Positions 44,811 to 57,146 of a DNA stretch of 64,000 nt are shown one piece after another; the stretch's first letter is position 1, and each line of letters begins with the position of its first letter. Made by a program: the position numbers and the translations under genes. The stretch lies in NCBI GenBank assembly GCA_941918925.1, contig OW799235.1, positions 48,717,491 to 48,781,490 on the forward strand. The letters run 5' to 3'. Below the pieces are notes generated by a model that saw nothing but the letters and a program-made list of their open reading frames with translations, was not told the DNA's origin and did no database searches. The DNA is from Phyto melanocephala (Eukaryota; Arthropoda; Insecta; Diptera; Rhinophoridae).

Positions 44811-44904
44811 TGGGAGATATACTTCTGGGCTGGCGGTTATTGGAAAGCATGATACTAAAATGAATTATGAAATTTTAGGTTGAGTCATTATCAGACAATG
44901 GTTA

Positions 44905-47900
44905 AAGGACTAATTTAACTATTGCTCGTCTTATAGTGCCTGATGAGGTACGAATGTCCGCTACTCTAACTCTGTTATCATGGCCTGAATATACTCTTTC
45001 TACGCGTCATAGTCGTCACTCACTCGAAAGAAGATTGACTTTTTTGATCGCTACTAGGTCACCTATAGTAAAATCTCTTTGGGGAAATTTCCACTTGATG
45101 CGTTTATGCAGTTCTGTTAAATATTCATATTACATAACTAAGTGATTAGCCAGAACAGTCTGGCTCAGGGAGTGATAACAATAGAGCACCAATGGGAAAA
45201 TGTCTGGGTGTGAGTGCGCAGACGTCGCCAGGATTTTCATTCATGGGTCTTGAATTAAGGAATGCTTCAATTCTTGCAAGCATAGTTGTGAATTCTTCAA
45301 GGATGAATGTTTGTGCATGAGTTATTTTCTTTAAATGAGTCTTAAAACTCTTTACGCTTACTTCCCAAAGTCTGCTCATGTGAGGAGCACCAGAGGGAAT
45401 AAAGTGCCATTCAATAGTTTGGAAAGCGTGTTGAGATTGTAAATTACTTCTTTTTAAGGTAAGAGATTTGCTTGAGTTTTGTTAAATATATTGGAAGCAC
45501 CTACAAAGGGCGTTCCATTATCGGAATATAAAGCCTGTGGGGTGCCTCGAAGGGAAATGAACCGTGAGAATGCGGCTAAAAAAGCCTGGGTAGACATTTC
45601 ACTTGTTGCCTCTAAATGAATGGCCTTTGTCGCAAAGCAGACAGACACTAGAACGTATTCTTTTGTAATTTTGCAACCACGTCCTACGAATAATTTTATG
45701 TCAAATGATCCTGCAAAATCAAGGCCATTGTGTGTAAACAGGCGTGAGAGGAAAGTCCTTTCTGGAGGAAGTGGTGCTATGAGCTGTTTACTAAGTTTTT
45801 TTTAATTAAAACACACGTTTTGCAGTTAAATGTAACAGTTTTAATACAATTTTTGAGTTTGCTAAGCGAAATAAAAGAGCATTTTCTCAATGTATTGTAT
45901 ACTTGTGTAAAAGTTCTACATAAAGACGAGTGAAACGACCTGCATAGGGTAAAATTTTAGGAAATCTTTTTTCGTAAGATAGGGTTTCGAATCTTGAAAG
46001 TCTTCCATTAGCCCTCATTACCAAATATATCTATCTATCTAAATCTATGAAGGGGTTAAATGTTAAAAGTGAACTTTTTCTGGGGATGTTTTCTCCATTT
46101 AATAGCAACATATGTATATTCTAAGAAATAAAATCTTTGACAGCAAACTACTAACCGGAGTTTATAGTGTTTTATAGTTGGAGAACAATAATTAAAGCTA
46201 CTTTTGTGGCGAGGATGAGTTGCATAATGAAAGCGAAGTATGTAGGCGATTACGCGCATTGCCCGCGAAAGATCAGAAAAATGACCAAGAATATCTTCAG
46301 ATTGTTGGTTTATATGGATCTTAACAGGTTTAAGTTCCTCTTGAGTATCTTTTACTAGGGATAATGAAGGCCTTTTTAAGCTGGGAAGTCTAAGCCATGT
46401 GGATCCATACCACCACAATCCATTGCGTACCAATTCCTTTGCTGTGAGACCACGAGATCCTAGGTCGGCTGGATTGTCTTTAGAGCAAACATGACGCCAT
46501 TTGTCGTTTTCGACCTTGTCAATTATATATGCAGTTCTATTGGCAACAAACGTAGTCCAACAAGAAGAAGGTTGTTTTAGCCATGCCAAAACGATAGTTT
46601 AATCGATCCAAAGATATACTTTACATTGTTTAAAAATGACTTGAGAAAGAAATGATGATGTTAATTTTGCTAAAAATTGGGGGCCACATAGCTCTTTTCG
46701 AGGAAGAGTAACAAACATAATTGGGGCGACTTTCGTTTTTGAAAGAAGTAAATGAGTAGATATTGCACCGTTTTCACTTTTAGTTCGAATATACCTACAT
46801 ATATAATGTAGCAGCATAGGCTTTTTCAGAGGCATCACAGAAGTCATGAAGTTCTATGGAACTTGATGGGTTATAATGCACGTAACGGGGGATTTTTATT
46901 AAACTTATATTTGGGTAATCCTCTAAGAAGAGAAGCCAACAGCGCTTGGTTTCTGGCTTTAAGGTCCAATCCCAATCAATATGGTCCTTCCAGATCTGTT
47001 GCATTATTATTTTGGCGACTACTATTTTCTGGGCTAGCCATCCAGCTGGGTCAAAGAGTCTTGCTATATCCGATAAAACTGTGTGTTTTGTAATTTTTTC
47101 ACGAGAAAGGTGCTTTATGGTGTTGAAATAGAAATACTCATGACCCGCGTTCCACCTTAAACCAAGTATTTTAGTGGTGGTAGTATCTTCGAGCTCTAAA
47201 ATGTTCACGTTTTAAGCCTTTTAAAAGGGATTTCTCATATGAAATCCACTTACGCAGAGAGAATCCTGCAGAATCTAAAACTTTAATTAGTTCATTTCTT
47301 AATTTCATGGCTAGAGAGAGATCATGAGATCCGGCTAAAACGTCATATACATACATGTTTTCTTTTAATGTTGTAGAAACTTCAGGGTAATGTTTATAAC
47401 ATTGTTGAGCATGTTCTAGCAATGTCCTCAAAGCGAGATATGGTGCACAATTGACGCCAAACGTTACAGTCTGCAGATCTTGGGGTTCTACGTCAGGTGA
47501 ACTAGGGAATATTATCCCTTGAAAGGGGTATGTCGGGGGTTTATTAATATTTGCCTATGTATTTTTTCGATGTCCGCGTTGAAGACATATTTAAACAAAC
47601 GCCAACGAGTAATGAGCACAGTTAAATCTAGCTGTAAAACTGGTCCTGCATATAGGACATCATTTAGACTTAATCCAGTTGAAGTTGAGCAAGAGGCGTA
47701 AAAAACGACACGTAGTTTGGTGGTTGTGCTTTCGGGTTTAAGCACGTAATGGTGGGGTAAATAATATGATGAGTTAAGAGTAGTGGGTAGATTTCGTGTA
47801 ACTGCTTTCATATGATTTAGAACGGAATACTCTTTGATTACTGTGTCATAATCTTCTTTCAGCTGGAGGTTGCTTAAAAGTCTTTTTTTTCATTTCTAAA

Positions 47901-48487
47901 AAATTGAGTTAATGCTGTATTTCGAGAATTGCCAAGAGGTATTTTTTTCAATATATTCTGTTTAGAAGGGGAGAGAAACGCATTCATTTGTATAGGTTGT
48001 GGTTTGATATAAGCGTTCATATAAAGAGTCATCCTTAGATGGGGCAGGTGTTTCCTAGACTTCCTCGAGTTCCCAAAATTTGGTCAAGCGTACTTATATA
48101 TTCAGATTCAAACTCAAACCTAATATATTATTTTGTGATATTCTAGTTTGAAGAGATAAGGATGATTGAAGTGTTTTTGAAATAAAAGTAGCCTCATAGG
48201 GAGAATCAATGAGAGCTCTTACAGTACAACGGACATCACCTATGCAAATGTCAAACAAAGCCGTACCAAGAATGATCGAATTATATGTAGTGAACTGTAG
48301 TTGTGTGGAGTATGATTAACGTAATCCTGTTTCATCAAAAAACAGTTAAAGTTGAGGTTGTATTACCGTGACTATTAATGGATAGTGATGGGCACGATTC
48401 GCGAAGATTATTTGCAGAAGAAGTGTTGGGTTGCCGATAATTGGCTTTTCGGTACGATGTAAAAGTTGGTGGTGTTTTTGTTTACAG
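44905..48487 (-). pseudogene. BEL copy B: Gag end, protease and pol, degraded
   Basis: From 48487 down: CKQKHHQLLHRTE (last Gag knuckle), SIILGTALFDI and VRALIDSPYEATFIS (protease, with the DSG site changed to DSP), KLRVVFYASCST and LSLNDVLYAGP (RT start), MYVYDVLAGSHDL (catalytic YVDD reads YVYD), FSLRKWIS, ILGLRWNAG, HDFCDASEKAYAATLY (RNase H), CSKDNPADLGSRGL, KAIHLEATSEMSTQAF and YSDNGTPFVGA (integrase), LWEVSVKSFKTHLKK, LARIEAFLNSRP, then a DUF5641-like tail (RVERVYSGHDN, RTSSGTIRRA) to about 44905. At least eight frame breaks. Confidence 0.9.
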
Positions 48488-48889
48488 AATAAATAAAGTA
48501 AAACTCGGTAACACCGTTCGCTATTTGACGTGTTTTTTTCCGCAATAAAATTGCTTATTTTTGTTATTAATTTTTGCGATATATATCTGTTTAAATTTTT
48601 AATTACTCAGAATTTTTATGTGAAATAATATATTGTCAGTGTGATACAGTGTCTATTCTTTATTATATTCACTTCTTTAAAGTGTTTTTAAAATATAGTT
48701 TTACGTGCGTTTAATAACAAAAACAACAATCAACTTCGATTTTATGGTTTTTTGTTTGTATTTACACAAATGTTTTTGTGTTTGATGCTGGTAATACTGG
48801 GATTGCATTAGTTTGTGTCTTTGATAACAAAATAATTTTGGAGCATTGCCATATATAAATATATACCTTTCTGTCCAACCTTTTTCACA

Positions 48890-49836
48890 ATGGAGTGCTC
48901 AAGTGCCAATTGTATAAGTACTGGTGGTGATCGTATGGTTTCATGCTGGTTGTGTCTTAACTTATATCATTTAAAATGCAGTAATCTTAAAGCACGCGAT
49001 GCTGATGCGCTGGCTGATCCTTTAAAATCTCTAAATTGGACTTGTCCAAGCTGCAAAAACATCAATATAGAATTTTATAAGCTTTTTAAAAATTGTAAAG
49101 ATGAGTTTAATTTAATTACCAAGGAATTTCTGTTGCTACAAAATAAACTTGCTAAATTTGGAGAACTATTTAATAATTTCCCCAATTTAGAAAATTTCGT
49201 TAATATGCAACAAAATCTATCTCCTAAACGCAAAAAAGCGCATTTAAGATCTAATTCATCACAAAACACGCGCAAAATAACTCCTGATTCTAACAACTCA
49301 TCTGTAGTCGAAATTAGTTCACAACCCCGTAATAACTTTGTATCTGGATCCACATCAGTGTCTGTAGCTGATACACCTAACTCCTTGGAGCCTTTACCTG
49401 CCTCATCTGGAATTCCACCAATAGCCAATAACTCATCTATTGCTCCTGAACGAAATCTTAATTATGCTCAAATTTTGACTTCTTCGTCTACTATTTCTAA
49501 CAATATTCAAGTTGCACCTAAGCCTTTTAAAGCTATACCCCCTAATAAAAATATATTTTATCACGCTTGGCTGCGAAAACTACTGCTGAGGATGTTGAAT
49601 ATTACATTCGATCAAAACTTCAGTCAAATTGTGAAATCTCTGTGTATAAATATACGTACTCCCAACCGAGAACAATAACATCGTTTAAAATTGCTGTACC
49701 TGAAGATCTCTTTGAACATCTTGTCGATCCTAGCTTTTGGCCTGTAAGTACATTTGTGCGTGAATATGTTTACAAAGAAAGCCGCAGGACTGTTGCACGT
49801 CTCCCAATACGTGTCTCAACGACACCAAAAAACTAA
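48890..49836 (+). pseudogene. LINE ORF1 with PHD-like finger
   Basis: From the ATG at 48890: CSSANCISTGGDRMVSCWLC, LYHLKC, WTCPSC, spaced as a C4HC3 PHD finger, followed by a Ser/Asn-rich linker. A frameshift near 49555 moves the conserved C-terminal part (TAEDVEYYIRSKL, TSFKIAVPEDLFEHLV, DPSFWPVSTFVREYVYKE) to another frame, which stops at 49834-49836. In this group ORF1 binds the element RNA. Only the frameshift separates this copy from an intact ORF1. Confidence 0.85.
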
Positions 49837-52336
49837 ATTATTCTAATGATATTTCAATAGTTTATCAAAACGTTCGTGGCTTAAATTCAAAATTATCTGC
49901 CCTGTTCAATAATAATTTCGTTTTTACCTACAGCGTTATTATGTTTACTGAAACATGGCTTATGGAAAATGTTTTAAATACTGAAATACTCTGTAGTGAT
50001 TATCAAATTTATAGACGTGATCGTGGTTGTGGTATCAGAGGTGGTGGAGTTCTAATTGCAGTTTCCAGTCAACTTTCTTCTGAGGCGTTTTTAGATGATT
50101 CGTCATTGAACATTGAATTTATTGGTGTTGTTATTAAGCTGAAACGTAAGAAAATTTTCACAACTTCTTCTTATATCCCTCCAAATTCATCTGAGATGGT
50201 TTATCGTGAACATGCTGAAGCTATTAAAAAAATCGTAAAAGCTGCTAATGAAAACGATTCTGTTTTTGTTCTTGGAGATTTTAATATGCCATATTTATCA
50301 TGGAATTTCTCATTTGATGATGGCTATTTCATTCCGACAACGTCAAGGATAAATACATATTATATTGAGTTCGTGAATTGGCTAATGGATCTTAATCTTT
50401 ATCAGTTAAATGGTATTTTCAACGTTAATTTTAAATTATTAGATCTAATTTTTGTAAACGATTGTACTGATATAACTATTAATCGTTCGGATCCAATTTC
50501 TCAGCCGGAGGATTGTTACCATCCCACGATTGAAATCCAAACTTCTGTTTTATCAAGCTCTTCTACGTTAAAATCTGTTAATTTGAATGAAAAAAGTTTT
50601 TGCTTTAAAAAAGCTAACTACCAAATGTTTATTGAACTTTTAAACAACACAGACTGGCCAAATTTTCTTTATTATACTAATTTTTTAAATAATAGTATCG
50701 ATATCGACAACGTAATTAAAAAGTTTTATGATAAAATATAAATCAAACTACTCCGAAAACTTTTGTTTTAAACAATCTGGCCCACCGTGGAACTCTAAGT
50801 ATCTCTCTACCGTTAAAAATAAAAAGAACAAGCTTTATAGAATATACAAAAAGTCTGGATCTTCTATCGATTATGCCAAATATTCAGTGGTTCGTGCACA
50901 ATATAATTCAATGAATCAGTCTTGCTACTTGAGCTATTTAAATAAAATGCGCCAAAATTTTAAAACTGATCCAAAGAGCTTCTACAAGTTTGTTAATTAC
51001 AAAAGGAGGACAGTTGCATTTCCAACTGTTATGAAGTACCTTGATTCTGAATCCGATGATGACTTAATAATAAGTAATCTGTTTGCTGACTTTTTTTCTA
51101 CCACTTATTCTGACGCTAAATTCGACGATTTAAAATCTTATCCATTAATGGAATTATCAAATCCAGCTAAAATTTTCAGCAGTTTAAAAAATCTAAAATT
51201 TTCCTATAAATATGGCCCTGATGGAATTCCTAGTAGCCTTCTTATTAAATGTGCTGAGGCTTTCGTTTCTCCTCTTACAATACTTTTCAATATGTCGATA
51301 AAATCCGGTTATTTTCCTACTATGTGGAAGGACTCTTTTATAATACTATTATTCAAGTCTGGCTGCAGAAATAACATCGCTAATTATAGAGGTATTGCTA
51401 ACCTTAGTACAATACCTAAACTTTTTGAGAAAATTATAACTGACCATCTTTGCCATCATGTAACAACTATATTGTCTCCGTTACAACATGGTTTTCGTAA
51501 GGGTTGTTCGACTGTTACAAATCTGTTGCAGTTTACTACGCTTGTAAATCGTGGTTTTATTGAGCAAAAGTAAACTGATGTTATTTACACCGACTTCAGC
51601 AAAGCCTTTGATAAAGTTAATCATAAACTTCTAATAAAAAAACTTGATGTAATGGGATTTACACAGAACTCCCTGAAGTGGATTTATTCGTATTTGACAA
51701 ATAGAAAACAAAATGTTCGTTTTAAAAACATTATCTCTAAACCAATAGCCGTTGTTTCTGGTGTTCCTCAGGGAAGTCATCTTGGTCCATTGCTGTTTTC
51801 CTTGTTCATTAATGATTTACCAAATGCTATTAAATTCTCAAACGTTATTATGTATGCTGACGACGTAAAAATATTCCTAAGTTATAATAATTACTCCGAT
51901 CATACCCTCTTACAAATGGATATATGTACATAGATGCTTTTAATGTATGGTGTAAATTTAACTTAATGGAGCTGAACCCTGAAAAATGCAAATATATGTG
52001 TTTCTTTCGTAGATGTTATATTAAAGTTAATTATGTTTTAAATGGTTTTTCGTTAAAAAGACTGGAATCCGTCTCCGATCTTGGAATTCTATTAGATGCT
52101 AAACTAAATTTTATTCAGCATATTTCTTTAACTGTTAATAAAGCACGTGCTGTCCTTGGATTCATAAAACGTTGGGCGAAAGAGTTTACAGATACATATG
52201 TAACAATACAATTGTATATTTCTCTTGTCAGGCCTATTCTTGAGTATGGTTCAATAATTTGGGATCCAACTTACAATGTTTATATTAATAGCATTGAATC
52301 TGTGCAAAAACAGTTCCTGCTATTTTGTCTTCGTGG
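49830..52336 (+). pseudogene. LINE ORF2: endonuclease and reverse transcriptase
   Basis: It overlaps the end of ORF1. The AP-like endonuclease has VYQNVRGLNSK, MFTETWL, GGGVLIAV, VFVLGDFNMPY and CYHPTIEI. The RT has KYGPDGIPSSLL, LLFKSGCRNNIANYRGIA, HGFRKGCSTVTNLLQF, VIYTDFSKAFDKVNH, VSGVPQGSHLGPLLF and MYADDVKIF (YADD at 51853-51864). Downstream lie NPEKCKYM and VRPILEYGSIIWDP. Breaks: frameshift near 50735, TAA at 51571-51573 in place of a glutamine-type codon, frameshift near 51930. The frame is cut at the hAT target site and continues at 54746. Confidence 0.9.
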
Positions 52337-52689
52337 CTTACAGTTAGGGTTTGGGATTTCCCGGTCTTTTTATATTCCCGGGAAACGGGAATTAAAAAAT
52401 CGTCTTCCCGGGAATTCCCGGGATTCCCGAAAATAATATTTCTTTTAAAATAAATAATGTTTGTGAACTTTAACATCACGATTTGGTTAATAATTTATTG
52501 TTTTAGTAGTAGTTTATTTTCCATTAGAGTCCTTATTGTGTCAGCATTACATCTTCCGAAGATATAAACTTAACCCAAATCATAAAAATAATTATTGCCA
52601 TGTAAACAGATATCTTTTTTGGGCAACACTACTCCACTCGTCTAATACAAGAGCAAACCTCAAATTGTCGCAAATTTGACTCGATATTG

Positions 52690-53045
52690 TTTTCACCATC
52701 GTATTTTTAACGGCGTTGGTAACGTCATACTTTTACTGAAAAAACTTTGACAAATAAAAGAACTATGTGTAATTGTTCGAATAGATATTCCATCGACTGC
52801 TGCCAATTTTGAAACAATTTCTGGTAATGTTTGGATGTCTAAAAAACTTTCAATGGTGGAATTATTTTTTCTTATTTGGTGCAAGTGTTGAAGAATTGTT
52901 TTCAAATTTTATTTTATGGACCAAAAGAAGGTGCCTATGAGACCACTAGTACTACCGCCCTTGAATATTAACCTTTTCGGGAAAATATTACATTGTGCTG
53001 CGTTGTCTACTTTTTGAAAATAGTTCGAAACTTCAGACATTTTGC
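52690..53045 (-). pseudogene. hAT transposase N-terminus (BED region)
   Basis: Minus strand from about 53045: MSEVSNYFQKVDNAAQCNIF ... KGGSTSGL, which resembles a BED finger whose second cysteine is lost, then (after a stop) LQHLHQIRKNNSTIESFLD, LPEIVSKLAAVDGISIRTIT. The last motif is the helical region after the BED finger in a hAT subfamily common in insects; the fragment at 22122-22600 is from the same sort of protein. The catalytic core is missing, so the element is an internal-deletion derivative. Confidence 0.72.
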
Positions 53046-53586
53046 TTCTAAACAAAGTGAATTATAAAAAAAGTATTATTAGAAAAATTCAATCATAAAT
53101 AGGGTTTGGGAACCGGGAATTCCCGGGAATGAACCTCTTAATATTCCCGGAAAAATTTTGCTCTTATTCCCGGGAAAACGGGAAATAAAAAATATGTAGT
53201 ATATTAGGAAATATATTTAGTTTTTTTTTTAACTTATCTGTTTTAGTAAATTTAGAGAATATTTGAATAAAAAGTAAGGTTTTTAATTTGTTAGCGTTTT
53301 TTGTTTGTTAAGTATTTACAACTTTTATCAAACACGAATATGGAAAAGAAAAACAAACATCGTCGGTCAAAAATATTTCACGCCAAAGTTAACGACTTTC
53401 TGGAATTATTTTTAATAAGTGCTTATAAATTTCAAGTGAATTAATTATAAACATACATAATTAATTGTTTTCTTGTATATAAATGTTTTTTATAACAACC
53501 GTAAATCCAGTTTCCGTGGTTCATTTTTATAAATATAATCGTATGTACAAATTGTTTTTAAAAGTGGTCACAGAATTTGTAAATAT

Positions 53587-54020
53587 AATTTTTTTCATTT
53601 ATGCCGAAATCACCATTTATTTTACATACCTTTGTCATTTCGTTAATTATGTGTACACTATTCACTACCGACCCAATAAAGTTAATATTTTTTTGAAAGC
53701 TTATGACTAGGGGAGATTGAACAATGTCCGTCTGTTCGTCTGACCGTGTGTTGGTTGAAATCAACTTTTAAAACCGACCACATGTTGCACAGATTTGTAT
53801 GTGGAATCAATCTTTTGCATATATCCAGAAATAAATAGCTTTTGAAATCCTGTACAATCGCCCCTTACCTTTCTTTGATATGAGCAAACAAACATGACTG
53901 CCTTTGTTTCGTATCATATTTTTAACATGAAAACCATAATTTTTCAGCCGTAGGATCATTTATATACTTTTTATATATATCTCGCTTGCCAATCGAAAAA
54001 GTAAAAGGCAAAAATATTTT
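53587..54020 (-). repeat. Family C repeat C8, diverged
   Basis: TTTGTCATTTCGTTAATT, CCGACCCAATAAAGTTAATA, GAAAGCTTATGACTAGGGGA, GTGTGTTGGTTGAAATCAAC and CAATCGCCCCTTACCTTTCT follow family C in inverted orientation, with more differences than C2-C6. Inward it joins ATTTTTCAGCCGTAGGATC, as in variant C1 (inverse of 9390-9425). Confidence 0.7.
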
Positions 54021-54745
54021 TTAAGAAAATATATTTTATTTCAAATAAATAAAGTTACTTAAGCCCCAATTTATTTTTTGGAGATGCTAAAGACACTTAA
54101 ATAGAACACATATCCGTAAAAACTATTGTTAAGAAAATATGATAAATCGGTTGTCAAATAACTTCTTTGGTGTTTCTCCTAAAATTTACAAAGCAAAATC
54201 GTTTTTTTTAGCTTCCGGACAGGAGATAGAATAAATGTGGGTAACGAAAGAAATTGTTGAATACTAAAATATAATATATTGTCAACAACATAAAAATTCA
54301 TTATAATCGTCTCTACAAAATGGCGTACAATAAATTTATATATATGCCGAATTGAGTGATAAAAAAATGTTGCCGACCTTAATATTAGTATAAAATAAAT
54401 GGGCTTGACAAGTAGAATACAACAAACTATGAAGAAGTTTAAATAATTGGACAACGTGTATTAAAGTTCTTGTAAAAAAGTCCCATCTGAGTATTGGATT
54501 GAACCCAAGAAAACATCTTATTTAATCAATTATTAGCTGATATAATACCTACAAGCAAACTAAAGGAATCCACACACTTTATCTCTGAAAATATTTAGAA
54601 AATAACTTAACAAGGAAAAAACAATCATAAAAAAAACATTATTCAAACGAAAGGTTTGTTAAAACTCCTTACAAATTAAAAAATATTACAAGACTATAAA
54701 AAAGGCCAAACAAAATACTTCTTTTAATGATAACCCTACTTACAG

Positions 54746-55087
54746 TGGAATTCGTTAAGCCTGCCGCCTTATACTAGTAGACTTGCACTAGTGAAGCTGC
54801 CAACTTTAAAAAGTCGTAGAAAAATGTTAAACGTTACGTTTGTTCTAAATTTAATTAAAGGATGTATATGCTCTGATTTCCTATTAGCGAATATCTTTTT
54901 TAATGTACCATGTCGTTCTACACGTCGTTTTTGTCCGCTATCAGTCAAAGTTTTCAGAACGAATTATGCCAACTTCGATCCGTTTTTGAAGATTTGTACC
55001 GAGTTCAATAAACTTTATCAACATATTGATTTTTCTTTAAATGTTAATATTGTAATTTGTAAAATTATTTTGTTTTTAAATAACTAA
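54746..55087 (+). pseudogene. LINE ORF2, C-terminal end
   Basis: After the hAT insert the LINE frame continues with LPPYTSRLALVKLPTLKSRR, LNLIKGCICSDFLLANI, NVPCRSTRRFCPL and FRTNYANFDPFLKICTEFNK. This is the conserved tail of CR1/Jockey ORF2, with a natural stop at 55085-55087. The 3' UTR and A-rich tail follow. Confidence 0.85.
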
Positions 55088-55227
55088 TATTAAACATTTT
55101 GTATGTACTGCTTTTTAGTCTGTAAGGATCTAGAATCCATAGACTTAAATAAATAAATAAATAAAAAAATAAACACCTATATTGACTTTTTCACTTTGTG
55201 TGGTCATATGAGGATGCTAAACAATTA

Positions 55228-55740
55228 CACAGTACAACACATGATTTGCCAACTCAATTCTGTTAACTGTATGTGAAATTAGACCCAAAAAGAAGAATTT
55301 CTGCATCATTCGTTTTGTCTTCTTACCTGCGATTTGAAGTTAGTATCGATTTGAAGTTAGTACTATCGTATAGGGGAATTTATCACGTTTTAGGCCCTGT
55401 TGTTTGACATAGCTCGACAACCACTAGCCCAATTTAGTTGAAATAAATTTTAAAAAATTAAGAATTACAATTCCCTTAATCTGTTCATATATTGTTTTCC
55501 TATACAAGTAACACTTTAGAAGTTAAAAATGAATGTATGAAGGGAAAAAATTATTTTTTGCCTAAAAATTAAAATTTTTTTTTTTTTAAAATACATAAAA
55601 AATCCAAAATGGAAAAAAGTTTCAAGTCTAGTTATTTTTTCGCAAAGTCATATAACCTATGAGCAAAATGAGACAAAGATCATAAAAATCGATGCACGCG
55701 TTTCGCTTTTATTCGCAATTGAGTAAATGTATGAATTTCA
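55228..55740. repeat. X3 left terminal inverted repeat
   Basis: Inverse partner of 57147-57667. Landmarks: GCCAACTCAATTCTG, CCTGCGATTTGAAGTTAGTA, TTAGGCCCTGTTGTTTGACA and GATGCACGCGTTTCGCTTTT. Confidence 0.9.
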
Positions 55741-56219
55741 AAAATTTGCTCGAGATATGCACAACATTATTTGGAGAAAACATTGACACCTTTTTCATGA
55801 TTCTGAGAATTAAAAAAAAAGGAATAAACAAAAGGTTATTTGATTTTTATGATTGCGGTAATAAATGTACGTGGACAATTAAACGGAAAGTGGACCTTTT
55901 TATTATTTTGGTTTTTCCGGTGGCTACCTATATGATTTTTTTACAGAAATTGCACCCACATTTAAGGGTGGTCATTATTTTGAAAGTTTTGCACAGTTTG
56001 AAACGTACAAGTGCTGAATCAGGTATATAGCCAGCCGCCCTTAAAATATGCGCCCATTTATAAGTACCTGGCAGTAAAATATTCAAAAATACGTAGTATT
56101 TATAGGTGTGCATTGATCGATTTTTGGCATTCAGCCAGTGCCGACGAACGCGAACAGTAAAAGTGATTTTTCTCCAGTTTTTTAAAAGTGAATAACAACA
56201 AAACATAAAATATATCAAT

Positions 56220-56988
56220 ATGGAAAACAACAAGTGCCCATATTTGGATGAATATTGTTTGTGGTCATATCGTCCGAAAAATACAGAAAAAAGATCGAAA
56301 AAATTTGTTTACTGAGCAATTCAAAACCGCGTATTGTAATTATTTTGATGAAGCAGATTTAAGTGGTGAAAATTTTTTCGTTTTTCTTATGTATTTAAAA
56401 CAGGTATTCTCTATGGACCTGATATTCGGAAATTGATCAAAAGTGATTCTTTCACACATTTGCTTTCAGAGCATCACGACCACCAACATGCATGGAACGC
56501 ATTGAAAGAAGTAATAGAAGGCGTTCTAGGAAAGAACCGTGTCCAGCGAGAAGAGATACAGCAACGAGTGGACAGGTTGCTGTTTTATTTCGAAAAAAAT
56601 CGGTGCATCCATGACGCTGAAATTGCATTTCTTGCACCACAACCTCGATACTTTTTTAACACAATCACCTCAGGAATCAGACGAACAAGGAGAGAGGTTC
56701 CACCAGGTGACCATGCCATTTGAAAAGCGGTTCAAAAGCAAAAAATTGGATGCATTGCTTGCGGAGGTTTGTTGGTGGAGTTCCACAATTATGCAGTTTG
56801 AAGAGAGCACCGAAGATGAAGACATTGAAATTGGTGGACACAGTGAAAGAAACACGCCCTTGAATAGTATGTGTATCTCAGATGACGATACAGACTCAGA
56901 CCATGAATATGAACAACCTACGAAGAAAACAAGATCATCAGAACCACAAGCGTCAACTTCTACAAGGATGGATATTGCCAATAATTGA
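56220..56988 (+). pseudogene. X3 transposase-like protein, C-terminal part
   Basis: A short frame from the ATG at 56220 (MENNKCPYLDEYCLW) is followed by AVFKTAYCNYFDE-like sequence in another frame. After a splice acceptor (TTTAAAACAG at about 56404) come GILYGPDIRKLIKSD..F, AWNALKEVIEGVLGKNR and, after a shift, MTLKLHFLHHNLDTF, ESDEQGERFHQVTMPFEKRF, LLAEVCWW and an acidic Ser-rich tail ending at 56986-56988. The GIL.GPDIR, VLG and GERFHQ blocks match X2 closely, and the acceptor is at the same codon as the X2 intron. The N-terminal half is gone. Confidence 0.75.
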
Positions 56989-57146
56989 AAAAATGTTCTA
57001 AATTTTGTTTTTATGCATATTATAATTGCGTATTAATTGCATATTATTTTATTTTCATTAAGTTTTTATAAATAAAGTTTTTTTTTTCATGATAATTTTT
57101 TAATTTATATTTTTATTTTAAGGGTGGTGGCTATAACTGATTTTTT

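Larger units (their letters stand above)
52345..54738 (-). mobile_element. hAT element in LINE ORF2, 8-bp TSD
   Basis: It begins TAGGGTTTGGGATTTCCCGG and ends GATAACCCTA (short TIR TAGGGTT). CTTACAGT flanks both sides (52337-52344, 54739-54746), the 8-bp duplication typical of hAT. Without it the LINE frame reads on without a shift, so the edges are exact. The subterminal DNA is rich in TTCCCGGGAA-type words, and a second TAGGGTTTGGGA in direct orientation lies at 53104. The interior holds a transposase N-terminus and family C copy C8. Confidence 0.88.
48494..55167 (+). mobile_element. Two-ORF LINE (CR1/Jockey group), split by a hAT element
   Basis: The element lies in BEL copy B with AATAAA on both sides (48488-48493, 55168-55173) as target duplication. 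It has a 5' leader to 48889, ORF1 with a PHD-type finger, ORF2 with endonuclease and reverse transcriptase, a short 3' UTR and an (AAAT)n tail at about 55148-55167. Apart from the hAT insert (52345-54738) it is nearly full length, about 4.3 kb. That is unusual because most LINE copies are 5'-truncated. Confidence 0.88.

Noticed and set aside
54179..54454. Hydrophobic 91-codon minus-strand frame in the hAT element
   Set aside because: The composition follows AT-rich DNA and does not resemble a hAT transposase core.
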